Positions 54,995-63,643 of a stretch of 64,000 nucleotides of DNA are shown here, piece by piece. Position numbers and translations under genes: made by a program. The stretch lies in contig JAFQPG010000003.1 of NCBI GenBank assembly GCA_017411835.1, positions 62,001 to 126,000 on the forward strand, in the 5' to 3' direction. Numbering within the stretch: the first letter of the stretch is position 1; each line of letters starts with the position of its first letter. This DNA comes from Ruminococcus sp. GTDB lineage: Bacteria > Bacillota > Clostridia > Oscillospirales > Acutalibacteraceae. Below the pieces are notes generated by a model. That model was given only the letters and a program-made list of their open reading frames with translations, ran no database searches and had not been told where the DNA came from.

Positions 54995-55981
54995 ATGGCT
55001 TATAGCAAATATGTTTTTAAAATTGCAACTGAAAAACTAAACGACAGAAGAACAAGTGCTCTGAATATGGCAGATTTTAGAAAAAACGAAGTCTATAGCG
55101 CGATTCCTCGTTTAAAAGAAATTGACAGCGAGCTTGCATCTGTTGGCGCATCAACTGGAAAAGCTGTGCTTTCTGGCGGTGATACGAAAGCTTTGCTTAC
55201 TTCTTTAAAAGAAAAAAGCGCCGAGCTACAGCAAGAATATGAGCAGTTGCTTATTTCAAATGGATACAGCGCTGATTATCTTGAGCCTCAATATGCCTGC
55301 GAAAAATGCAACGATACGGGCTATATTGAAGCTGATAATAAAACACTGGTTTGTGATTGTTACAAAAAGCTTATGTCTGAATCAGCGTGCGAGGAGCTCA
55401 ACAAGATTTCACCTTTATCTCTTTCAACATTTGATAGCTTTAATCTGGATTACTACAGTGACTCTCCTGATGAAAAAGGAAACATTCCTTATAAGCGTAT
55501 GACTAAGATTTATAGTCACTGTTTGAATTATGCTAAGACATTTAGCGTTAACTCAAAAGGTTTGTTGCTTATAGGCGGAACGGGTTTAGGAAAAACTCAT
55601 TTGAGCCTTGCAATTGCAAATGAAGTTATCAACTGTGGTTACTCCGTAGTTTATGTTTCAGCACCTGACATTTTATCACGACTTGAAAAAGAACATTTTT
55701 CTTATGATTATGATAAAGAACAGATTTTATTACAGTCCCTTTTAGATTGTGATTTACTGATTCTTGATGATTTGGGCACTGAGTTTTCAACACAGTTTAC
55801 AAATTCAGCAATTTATAATCTTTTCAACACTCGTGTAAATATGGGTAAACCTATCATTATTAATACAAATCTAGATGTTAATGAATTAGCTAATTTATAT
55901 ACTAAACGTTTTACTTCAAGATTGCTTAATTCCTGTGAACAGTTAGACTTTATCGGAAAAGACATAAGAGCGATTATTTAA
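54995..55981 (+). CDS. DnaI/DnaC-like helicase loader ATPase
   Basis: 328 residues. A zinc-binding stretch YACEKCNDTGYIEADNK with VCDCYKK is at about 95-125. The AAA domain has Walker A LLIGGTGLGKTHLS near 190 and Walker B LLILDDLGTEF near 255, with sensor IINTNLDVNEL. It loads the replicative helicase. Paired with DnaD, as in many Clostridia. Confidence 0.9.
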   Translation: MAYSKYVFKIATEKLNDRRTSALNMADFRKNEVYSAIPRLKEIDSELASVGASTGKAVLSGGDTKALLTSLKEKSAELQQEYEQLLISNGYSADYLEPQYACEKCNDTGYIEADNKTLVCDCYKKLMSESACEELNKISPLSLSTFDSFNLDYYSDSPDEKGNIPYKRMTKIYSHCLNYAKTFSVNSKGLLLIGGTGLGKTHLSLAIANEVINCGYSVVYVSAPDILSRLEKEHFSYDYDKEQILLQSLLDCDLLILDDLGTEFSTQFTNSAIYNLFNTRVNMGKPIIINTNLDVNELANLYTKRFTSRLLNSCEQLDFIGKDIRAII

Positions 55982-55987
55982 TTATAT

Positions 55988-56028
55988 AAAAACCCCGCAT
56001 CTGATTACGCAGATGCGGGGTTTTGTTT
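55988..56028. terminator. Bidirectional terminator
   Basis: AAAACCCCGCATCTG, ATTACG, CAGATGCGGGGTTTT between the convergent DnaI-like and symporter genes. Confidence 0.92.
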
Positions 56029-57620
56029 TATCCAAGTGAGTCTTTTTTGTTTGTAATAACCTGTGCTTCGTAGCATTCAAATTTAGCTTTGATATTTCTA
56101 GGCAAGGTTTTTTGTGTGAGTAAGCTCACAATCGGTACGAGAATAAGTCCACCTACCATAGCGATAACGCCTGAATACAGAGAGTTTCTAAATATAAAAT
56201 TAAAGAAATCGCTGTTTACTGTTATCCATCCTACGCTGATACAAAGCTGAATGATTTCAAGTCCTGTACCAAAAATAAAGCTTGCAACAACTGCGGCTTT
56301 AGTAGTCTTTTTCCAGTATAAGCCGTATAGGAAAGGAGCGAGGAAAGCGCCCGCGAGTGCGCCCCATGATACGCCCATCATCTGAGCAATAAATACTGAA
56401 TCTTTCCAGATAGAGTCCTTTAAAATTGCTATTACTGCAGAAACAGCAATAAAGAATACAATAAACAATCTCATAATAAGAATGCTTTTGTTTTCGTTAA
56501 TCTTCTTCTTTTTACCGATAGCCGGTTTTACTACATCAAGTGTCAAGGTTGATGCTGATGTAAGTACAAGTGAAGAAAGGGTAGACATCGAAGCGGCTAA
56601 AACAAGTACAACGATTAAAGCAACAATAACAGGAGCTAAATCTGAAAGCATTGTTGGAATTACCTTGTCAAACATAACTGCTCCTGCTTCAGTAATGTAG
56701 CCACCTTCAACCATTTTTTCAGTATAAAGCTTGCCAAAACCGCCTAAGAAGTAACAACCGCCTGCTACGATAATAGCGAATATAGTTGAGATGATAGTTC
56801 CTTTTTTGATAGAGCCTTCATCTTTGATAGAGTAAAATTTACCAACCATCTGTGGTAAACCCCAAGTACCAAGGGATGTTAAAAGTACAACAAATAATAA
56901 GAAAATAGGGTCTGGTCCAAACATTGATGTATATTCAGATCCTGCCTGTACGCCCAACGCTTCAACTGCTGCGTTAAAGCCACCATTTTGCTGTAGAACA
57001 GATGCGATTACTGCGATAATACCAACAAGCATTATAATACCTTGAATAAAGTCATTGATAGCAGTTGCCATATAGCCGCCAAAAATTACATATACGCCTG
57101 TAAGTACTGCCATTATAAGTACAACAACCCAATATGGTATAGCAAATACATTATTAAATAGGGAAGAAAGACCGTTGTAAAGTGAAGCTGTGTACGGAAT
57201 TAAAAATACAAATACTATGAACGAAGCAACAACCTTCAGCTTTGTTGAGTCATATCTTTTCTCAAAAAAGTCTGGCATCGTTTTAGAATTTAAGTGCTGT
57301 GTCATAACTCTGGTACGGCGACCAAGCACCGTCCAAGCTAAAAGCGAGCCGATAAAAGCGTTACCAAGACCAATCCAAGTGGATGCAAGACCAAAGTTCC
57401 ATCCAAACTGACCTGCATATCCTACGAAGATTACAGCAGAAAAATAAGATGTACCAAAAGCAAACGCAGTAAGCCACGGACCAACAGCTCTGCCACCAAG
57501 CACGAAAGAGTTAACATCTGTCGCGTGTTTTCTGCAAGCAATACCAACGCCAATCATAAGCGCAAAGAAGCATAAAAGCATCGGAATCGCAATCCATACA
57601 GTAGTTGTATTTACCTGCAT
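56028..57620 (-). CDS. Sodium:solute symporter (SSS family)
   Basis: 530 residues from the ATG at 57620; no strong ribosome site is visible, and TTG at 57632 is an alternative. Thirteen hydrophobic segments. Family marks: VLGGRAVGPWLTAFAFGTSYFSAVIFVGYAGQFGW (two parts), VYVIFGGYMATAINDFIQGI, and LAASMSTLSSLVLTSASTLTLD with the sodium-site serines. Closest in feel to PutP-type carriers, but the solute is undetermined. It diverges from the aryl-acid operon across a region full of TTTAAAGCG repeats, so it may import that pathway's substrate. Confidence 0.87.
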   Translation of the reverse strand: MQVNTTTVWIAIPMLLCFFALMIGVGIACRKHATDVNSFVLGGRAVGPWLTAFAFGTSYFSAVIFVGYAGQFGWNFGLASTWIGLGNAFIGSLLAWTVLGRRTRVMTQHLNSKTMPDFFEKRYDSTKLKVVASFIVFVFLIPYTASLYNGLSSLFNNVFAIPYWVVVLIMAVLTGVYVIFGGYMATAINDFIQGIIMLVGIIAVIASVLQQNGGFNAAVEALGVQAGSEYTSMFGPDPIFLLFVVLLTSLGTWGLPQMVGKFYSIKDEGSIKKGTIISTIFAIIVAGGCYFLGGFGKLYTEKMVEGGYITEAGAVMFDKVIPTMLSDLAPVIVALIVVLVLAASMSTLSSLVLTSASTLTLDVVKPAIGKKKKINENKSILIMRLFIVFFIAVSAVIAILKDSIWKDSVFIAQMMGVSWGALAGAFLAPFLYGLYWKKTTKAAVVASFIFGTGLEIIQLCISVGWITVNSDFFNFIFRNSLYSGVIAMVGGLILVPIVSLLTQKTLPRNIKAKFECYEAQVITNKKDSLG

Positions 57621-57645
57621 AACAAAGACCAACTTTCTTTAGTGA

Positions 57646-57773
57646 TTTAAAGCGATAAACACTCAATACAATAAACACTTTAACACTTTAAAGCGAGTTT
57701 GTCAATAGCATTTTAAAATTTAATTACTTTATTTTTTTAGAGGTTGACTTTTACGCTTTAAAATGTTAAAATA
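57646..57773. promoter_or_regulatory. Divergent control region with inverted operator-like repeats
   Basis: CACTTTAACACTTTAAAGCG (57676-57695) is inverted at 57754-57773 with 17 of 20 positions kept. A third TTTAAAGCG lies near 57646. The right arm covers the spacer and -10 box of the promoter at 57744-57772. This layout suggests a repressor with looping, or one acting on both divergent operons. No regulator gene is adjacent. Confidence 0.65.
57744..57772 (+). promoter_or_regulatory. Sigma-A promoter of the aryl-acid operon
   Basis: TTGACT (57744-57749), 17 bases, TAAAAT (57767-57772), 33 bases before the ATG at 57806. Confidence 0.8.
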
Positions 57774-57805
57774 CGTGTATTATTTTTTATGATGAGGTAG
57801 TTTAT

Positions 57806-59443
57806 ATGACTATAGTTCACTTATTGGAAAAAAACGCACGTGAGTATTCGCAGGACACCGCTCTGATTGAAATTAACCCGGAGCAGCCTGAAACACGAAG
57901 ACTTACATGGAACGAGTACGAGCTTGTAGAGCCTACCCATAAGGTTCCGCACTACAGACGTGAAATCACTTGGGGCGTTTTTAATGAAAAAGCAAATCGT
58001 TGTGCTAATATGCTTATGCACAACGGAATAGGCAAGGGCAAAAAGGTTGCTATTTTGCTAATGAATAGCCTAATGTGGTTGCCTATATACTTTGGTATAT
58101 TAAAGACTGGTGCGCTTGCAGTACCGCTTAACTTCCGTTATTCTCCTGACGAGATTGACTACTGTCTTGATTTGGCAGAAGCTGATGTGCTTATCTTTGG
58201 TTCTGAGTTTATCGGTCGTGTTGAGCGTATTGCTAATAAAATATCTAAAAAATGTACGCTTATCTACTACGGTGGCGGTTGCCCTCCGTTTGCTGAAGAT
58301 TACCGCGATTTGGTTTCCGAGCATTCGGGCAATTTCCCTGAATGTACCTTAGAAGAGTCTGATGACGCGGCTATTTATTTTTCATCTGGTACAACAGGCT
58401 TTCCAAAAGCTATTTTACATAATCACGAAAGTTTGATTCATTCTTGCAAAGTTGAGCAAAATCACCACAATCAGACAAAAGACGATTGCTTCTTGTGTAT
58501 TCCGCCGCTTTATCATACAGGCGCTAAGATGCACTGGTTTGGTAGCCTGCTAACCGGTTCAAAGGCCGTTATCTTAAAAGGTACTCAGGCTAAAACTATT
58601 TTAGAAGCAGCAAGTCAAGAAAAATGCTCTATCGTTTGGCTTTTAGTTCCTTGGGCACAGGATATTTTAAACGCTCTTGACAGAGGCGAAGTTAAGCTTG
58701 AAGACTACGACCTTTCTAATTGGAGACTTATGCATATCGGTGCTCAGCCTGTACCACAAAGCTTAATCAAGCGTTGGCTTGAGTATTTCCCAAATCATCA
58801 GTACGATACAAACTACGGTTTGTCTGAGTCTATCGGTCCGGGTGCTGTGCATCTTGGTATTGAAAACGTTCGAAAAGTCGGAGCTATTGGTGTTCCGGGC
58901 TACGGCTGGCAGGTGAAAATTGTTGACCCGCAGGGTGTAGAAGTAAAACAAGGTGATGTCGGCGAGCTTTGTCTTAAGGGTCCTGGTGTTATGACCTGTT
59001 ATTATCGCGACGAAGAAGCTACAAACGCTACTTTAAAAGATGGCTGGCTTTATAGCGGTGATATGGCAATGCAGGACGACGAGGGCTTTATCTACCTTGT
59101 AGACCGTAAGAAGGATGTTATTATCACAGGTGGCGAAAACCTGTATCCCGTTCAGATTGAAAACTTCCTTGCGGCATATAGCAAAATCAAAGACGTTGCT
59201 GTTATCGGTCTTCCTGACCCTCGTCTTGGTGAAATTGCAACCGCTATTATTGAGGTAAAGCAGGATATGACCTGCACCGAAGAGGAAATCAACGAGTTCT
59301 GTCTTGATTTACCACGCTACAAGCGTCCACGCAGAATCATTTTTGCAGATGTACCTAGAAACCCTACAGGTAAAATTGAAAAGCCGAAGCTTCGTAAAAT
59401 GTACGGTGGCGAAGGCTTAGTTGATTCACAGAATAAATCTTAA
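57806..59443 (+). CDS. AMP-forming acyl-CoA synthetase/ligase
   Basis: 545 residues. Adenylate-forming motifs: YFSSGTTGFPKAILHNH (A3, about residue 190), YGLSESIGPGAVHLG (A5), WLYSGDMAMQDDEGFIYLVDRKKDVIITGGENLYP (A7-A8, in adjoining parts) and the C-terminal lysine in NPTGKIEKPKLRKM. It activates a carboxylic acid as its CoA thioester. First gene of an operon with IorAB and PaaK, so an aryl or branched acid is a fair guess. Confidence 0.9.
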   Translation: MTIVHLLEKNAREYSQDTALIEINPEQPETRRLTWNEYELVEPTHKVPHYRREITWGVFNEKANRCANMLMHNGIGKGKKVAILLMNSLMWLPIYFGILKTGALAVPLNFRYSPDEIDYCLDLAEADVLIFGSEFIGRVERIANKISKKCTLIYYGGGCPPFAEDYRDLVSEHSGNFPECTLEESDDAAIYFSSGTTGFPKAILHNHESLIHSCKVEQNHHNQTKDDCFLCIPPLYHTGAKMHWFGSLLTGSKAVILKGTQAKTILEAASQEKCSIVWLLVPWAQDILNALDRGEVKLEDYDLSNWRLMHIGAQPVPQSLIKRWLEYFPNHQYDTNYGLSESIGPGAVHLGIENVRKVGAIGVPGYGWQVKIVDPQGVEVKQGDVGELCLKGPGVMTCYYRDEEATNATLKDGWLYSGDMAMQDDEGFIYLVDRKKDVIITGGENLYPVQIENFLAAYSKIKDVAVIGLPDPRLGEIATAIIEVKQDMTCTEEEINEFCLDLPRYKRPRRIIFADVPRNPTGKIEKPKLRKMYGGEGLVDSQNKS

Positions 59444-59459
59444 TTGAGAGGTTATATAT

Positions 59460-61184
59460 ATGAAAAAGCTTATGATTGGTAATCAGGCTGTTGCTGCCGG
59501 ATTACACGATGGCGGTTTAGGAGTAGTATCAAGTTACCCTGGTACACCGTCTACTGAAATTACTGAATTTTTAGCAAAATATGATGATTTACATAGCGAA
59601 TGGGCACCTAACGAAAAGGTTGCCTGTGAGGTTGCTTTTGGTGCATCTTTAGCAGGTGCGCGCTCTGCGTGTGCTATGAAGCACGTTGGCCTAAACGTTG
59701 CGGCTGACCCGCTTTTCACACTTTCTTATACCGGTGTAAACGGCGGTATGGTTATCTGTGTTGCTGACGACCCTGCAATGCATTCTTCACAAAACGAGCA
59801 GGACTCCCGTCACTATGCTATTGCTTCAAAGGTTCCTATGCTCGAGCCGTCTGATTCTCAGGAGGCTTACGATTTTACTAAATCTGCATTTGAGCTTTCC
59901 GAAAAGTTTGATACTCCTGTATTGCTTCGTATGTGCACCCGTATTGCGCACAGTCAGTCTGTTGTAGAAACTAGCGAAATCACACCTGCAGTACTTAAAG
60001 ATTACGAGAAAAATCCTGCTAAATACATTATGATGCCGGGTAATGCAATAAAGCGTCATCCGTTTGTTGAAGACCGTACGAACGCTATTGCTGATTTTGC
60101 AAATGATTGTATGTATAATACGGTTGAGTACAACAGCGACGAAATCGGTATCATAACATCAGGCTGTTCATATCTTTACGTAAAAGAGGTTATGGGGGAT
60201 AACGCGAGCATCTTAAAGATTGGTATGCCGCATCCGCTTCCTGATAAGCTTATTAAGGAGTTTGCGTCAAAGGTTAAGAAGCTTTATGTTATCGAAGAGC
60301 TTGACCCTGTTATTGAAAACCACGTTAAAGCGCTCGGTATTGATGTAGTAGGCAAAGAGATGTTCTCTATCTTAGGCGAGTTTTCACAGCAGACTATTGC
60401 TAAAGCTTTTGGTTTAGAGGATAAGGAGAGCATCAGTGCAGATAGCGAGATTCCGAACCGTCCTCCTATGATGTGTGCAGGATGTCCACACAGAGGAATG
60501 TTCTATACACTTGCTAAGAATAAGATTACCGTGCACGGTGATATAGGTTGCTATACCCTGGGTGCTGTTCCACCGCTTTGTGCTCTTGACTCAACCCTTT
60601 GTATGGGTGCATCAATTTCTGGGTTACACGGATATAATTGCGCAAGGGGAGCACAGGCAGAACAAAAGAGCGTTGCTGTTATCGGTGACTCAACCTTTAT
60701 GCATTCTGGTATGACAGGCCTTGTTAACGTTGCTTATAATGCAACTAATTCTACAGTTATTATTTTAGATAACTCAATTACAGGTATGACAGGCCACCAG
60801 CAAAACCCGACAACAGGCTTTAACATCAAAGGTGACGTAGCGGCTAAGGTTAATCTCGAAGAGCTTTGCAAAGCTCTTGGTATCAATCGTGTGCGTGTTG
60901 TTGACCCTTACGATTTAAAAGCTTGCGACACAGCGATTAAAGAAGAGCTTGAAGCTAAAGAGCCATCGGTTATTATTTCCCGTCGTCCTTGCGTGCTCTT
61001 AAAGTCAGTTAAGCTTTTACCATCATTAAAAGTTGATGCGGATAAATGTAAGTCCTGCAAGCGCTGTATGGGTCTTGGCTGTCCTGCAATCAGTATGAAA
61101 GACGGCAAAGCAAAAATTGATAACACCTTATGCGTTGGTTGTGGCGTATGTAAACAGCTTTGCGCATTTGATGCCATTATTTAA
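59460..61184 (+). CDS. iorA: Indolepyruvate ferredoxin oxidoreductase alpha subunit
   Basis: 574 residues. N-terminal pyruvate:ferredoxin-oxidoreductase-type domain (SSYPGTPSTEITEFLAKY), TPP domain with GDIGCYTLGAVPP and GDSTFMHSGMTGLVNVAYN, and a C-terminal two-cluster ferredoxin domain (CKSCKRCMGLGCP and CVGCGVCKQLCAFDA). With IorB it decarboxylates aryl-2-oxo acids (indolepyruvate, phenylpyruvate, hydroxyphenylpyruvate) to aryl-acetyl-CoA, reducing ferredoxin. Sixteen bases after the CoA ligase gene. Confidence 0.94.
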   Translation: MKKLMIGNQAVAAGLHDGGLGVVSSYPGTPSTEITEFLAKYDDLHSEWAPNEKVACEVAFGASLAGARSACAMKHVGLNVAADPLFTLSYTGVNGGMVICVADDPAMHSSQNEQDSRHYAIASKVPMLEPSDSQEAYDFTKSAFELSEKFDTPVLLRMCTRIAHSQSVVETSEITPAVLKDYEKNPAKYIMMPGNAIKRHPFVEDRTNAIADFANDCMYNTVEYNSDEIGIITSGCSYLYVKEVMGDNASILKIGMPHPLPDKLIKEFASKVKKLYVIEELDPVIENHVKALGIDVVGKEMFSILGEFSQQTIAKAFGLEDKESISADSEIPNRPPMMCAGCPHRGMFYTLAKNKITVHGDIGCYTLGAVPPLCALDSTLCMGASISGLHGYNCARGAQAEQKSVAVIGDSTFMHSGMTGLVNVAYNATNSTVIILDNSITGMTGHQQNPTTGFNIKGDVAAKVNLEELCKALGINRVRVVDPYDLKACDTAIKEELEAKEPSVIISRRPCVLLKSVKLLPSLKVDADKCKSCKRCMGLGCPAISMKDGKAKIDNTLCVGCGVCKQLCAFDAII

Positions 61185-61201
61185 GAAAGGGGAGTTTTAA
61201 T

Positions 61202-61774
61202 ATGAAAACAACTAGTATTATGATTGTCGGCGTTGGCGGACAGGGTAGTTTGCTTGCATCAAAGCTCCTCGGCAGACTTCTTTTAGACGAAGGCTACGAT
61301 GTAAAAGTAAGTGAAGTACATGGTATGAGCCAGCGTGGCGGTTCAGTAGTAACTTATGTAAGATACGGTGAAAAGGTATATTCACCGATTGTAACAGAAG
61401 GTGAGGCTGATATTATCATTTCATTTGAAAAATTAGAAGCCGCAAGATACGCAAAGTATCTTAAAAAGGACGGATTAATCGTTGTGAATTCACAGCAGAT
61501 TGACCCGATGCCGGTTATTATCGGTGCCGCAACTTATCCGACTGATGTATTGGCTGAGCTTACAAATAAGGGTATGAGGGTAGAAGCCTTAGATGCTTTA
61601 TCCCTTGCAGTACAGGCGGGCTCTCCAAAAGCTGTTAACATCGTGCTTATGGGTAAAGCCGCTAAAAACTTTGATATTCCTTACGAAAGCTGGATAAAAG
61701 CTATCGAAAACACAGTCGCAGAGCGCTTTGTAGAAATGAATAAAAAAGCGTTTGATTTAGGCTACAACTGTTAA
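61202..61774 (+). CDS. iorB: Indolepyruvate ferredoxin oxidoreductase beta subunit
   Basis: 190 residues, GAAAGGGGAG ribosome site. The gamma-type POR domain begins SIMIVGVGGQGSLLASKLLG, with SEVHGMSQRGGSVVTYVRYG and FEKLEAARYAKYL. Partner of IorA in the same operon. Confidence 0.94.
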   Translation: MKTTSIMIVGVGGQGSLLASKLLGRLLLDEGYDVKVSEVHGMSQRGGSVVTYVRYGEKVYSPIVTEGEADIIISFEKLEAARYAKYLKKDGLIVVNSQQIDPMPVIIGAATYPTDVLAELTNKGMRVEALDALSLAVQAGSPKAVNIVLMGKAAKNFDIPYESWIKAIENTVAERFVEMNKKAFDLGYNC

Positions 61775-61822
61775 ATTGACTATCTCCGCGTAGCGGATAA
61801 TTTATATTAAGAAGGCGATATT

Positions 61823-63133
61823 ATGCAAGAACGTTATTTTCAAAAAGAAATCGAGACTATGCCTGCTGAGCAAATGAAACAGCTCCAGTCAGAAAAACTC
61901 GTAAAACAGGTTAAGCACGTGTATGAAAATGTGCCATATTACCGCGATTTGATGGACAAAAAGGGTGTTACTCCTGACGACATCAAGAGCATTGAAGATT
62001 TACACAAGCTTCCATTTTTATCTAAAGCAGATTTGCGCGATGCTTACCCATACGGACTTTTGGCAAAACCTCTTAAAGATTGCGTGCGTATCCAGTCTAC
62101 ATCGGGTACAACCGGTAGACGAGTAGTAGCTTTTTATACTCAGCACGACGTTGATTTGTGGGAGGATTGCTGTGCTCGTGCTATTGTAGCAGCTGGTGGT
62201 ACTGACGAAGATGTGTGTCAAGTAGCTTATGGCTACGGCCTTTTTACAGGTGGTCCTGGTTTAAACGGAGGTTCACACAAGGTTGGTTGTCTTACACTTC
62301 CTATGTCTTCGGGCTTTACCGACAGACAGATTCAGTTTATGACTGATTTAAATGCTACCATTTTATGTTGCACACCGTCTTATGCTGCATATATCGGCGA
62401 AACTTTGGAAGAAAAAGGTTTCAAGCCTGAGGATATCCCTCTTAAAGCAGGTATCTTTGGTGCAGAGCCTTGGACTGAAGAAATGCGTCGCGGCATCGAG
62501 AAAACTCTCGGTATTAAAGCATACGACATCTACGGCTTGACTGAAACTACAGGTCCGGGTGTGGCTTTTGAATGTAGTGAACAGACAGGTATGCATATTA
62601 ACGAAGACCACTTCTATGCAGAAATTATTGACCCTGATACAGGCGAAGTACTTCCTGAGGGCAGTAAGGGTGAGCTCGTATTTACATCTTTAGATAAAGA
62701 AGCTTTTCCACTGCTTCGTTACCGTACTCGTGACATCTGCGTGCTTTCCCGTAAGAAATGTTCTTGCGGTCGTACACTTATCAAAATGGCTAAGCCTATG
62801 GGTAGAAGTGACGATATGCTTATCATTCGTGGTGTAAATGTATTCCCAAGCCAAATTGAAACTGTACTTTTAAACGAAGGCTATCAGCCTAACTATCAGA
62901 TTATTGTTGATAGAAAGGGTAATACAGACACATTTGATGTGAATGTTGAGATGACTGCTGAGCACTTTAGTGATACAGTAAGCGGTGTTACAGCACTTGA
63001 GAAGAAGCTCGCTGAGGCTATGAAGGTTATGCTCGGTATCAATCCAACTGTCCATCTTGTTGCTCCTAAGTCTATTGTCCGAAGCGAGGGCAAGGCAGTA
63101 AGAGTTATAGATAAACGTAAATTACACGACTAA
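61823..63133 (+). CDS. paaK: Phenylacetate-CoA ligase
   Basis: 436 residues. Short adenylate-forming ligase with VRIQSTSGTTGRRVVAFYT, AGIFGAEPWTEEMR, YDIYGLTETTGPGVAFEC, LLRYRTRDICVL and a CSCG pair (KKCSCGRTL). C-terminal domain RSDDMLIIRGVNVFPSQIE. In this operon it may run in reverse, making ATP from aryl-acetyl-CoA formed by IorAB, or activate imported aryl acids. The direction is inference. Confidence 0.92.
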   Translation: MQERYFQKEIETMPAEQMKQLQSEKLVKQVKHVYENVPYYRDLMDKKGVTPDDIKSIEDLHKLPFLSKADLRDAYPYGLLAKPLKDCVRIQSTSGTTGRRVVAFYTQHDVDLWEDCCARAIVAAGGTDEDVCQVAYGYGLFTGGPGLNGGSHKVGCLTLPMSSGFTDRQIQFMTDLNATILCCTPSYAAYIGETLEEKGFKPEDIPLKAGIFGAEPWTEEMRRGIEKTLGIKAYDIYGLTETTGPGVAFECSEQTGMHINEDHFYAEIIDPDTGEVLPEGSKGELVFTSLDKEAFPLLRYRTRDICVLSRKKCSCGRTLIKMAKPMGRSDDMLIIRGVNVFPSQIETVLLNEGYQPNYQIIVDRKGNTDTFDVNVEMTAEHFSDTVSGVTALEKKLAEAMKVMLGINPTVHLVAPKSIVRSEGKAVRVIDKRKLHD

Positions 63134-63149
63134 GAAAGGGGATATAACT

Positions 63150-63581
63150 ATGTCATTAAAACAGCTTAACATTTTTGTAGAAAACAAGCAGGGCGCTTTA
63201 GTTGCAATAACCGATACTTTAGCGTCACATAACGTAAATATCCGCGCACTTTCTATCGCTGATACCGAAGAATTCGGTATTCTGCGTCTTATCGTAAACG
63301 ATAACGATACAGCGTGTAAGATTTTATCTGACGAAGGCTTCCTTATTAAAACAACTGAGGTTGTCGGCGTTAAAATCGGCGACGCTCCGGGTAAGCTTTC
63401 AAAAGCGCTTGAAGTGCTCGATGATGCAAAAATCAATATGGAATATCTTTACGCTTTTATGGCTCGTACCCAAAAGCACGCTTACGTGGTGCTCAGAGTT
63501 GCTGACAACAAAGCAGCCGAAACAGCGCTCGAAAACGCCGGCTTCCATATGATTACCGACGCAGATATTAACAAGCTTTAA
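63150..63581 (+). CDS. Tandem ACT domain protein
   Basis: 143 residues. Two ACT domains: LKQLNIFVENKQGALVAITD (residues 3-70) and VVGVKIGDAPGKLSKALEVL (about 70-140). Proteins of this type often follow iorAB and paaK and are presumed to sense aromatic amino acids. Last gene of the operon. Confidence 0.9.
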   Translation: MSLKQLNIFVENKQGALVAITDTLASHNVNIRALSIADTEEFGILRLIVNDNDTACKILSDEGFLIKTTEVVGVKIGDAPGKLSKALEVLDDAKINMEYLYAFMARTQKHAYVVLRVADNKAAETALENAGFHMITDADINKL

Positions 63582-63595
63582 TTTCCGCCTTATAT

Positions 63596-63631
63596 AAAAA
63601 AGTACCGACCATAGTTTGGTCGGTACTTTTT
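63596..63631 (+). terminator. Terminator of the aryl-acid operon
   Basis: AAAAAGTACCGACC / GGTCGGTACTTTTT with an eight-base loop; it also serves the convergent dockerin gene. Confidence 0.9.
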
Positions 63632-63643
63632 GTTTGTGTAATT

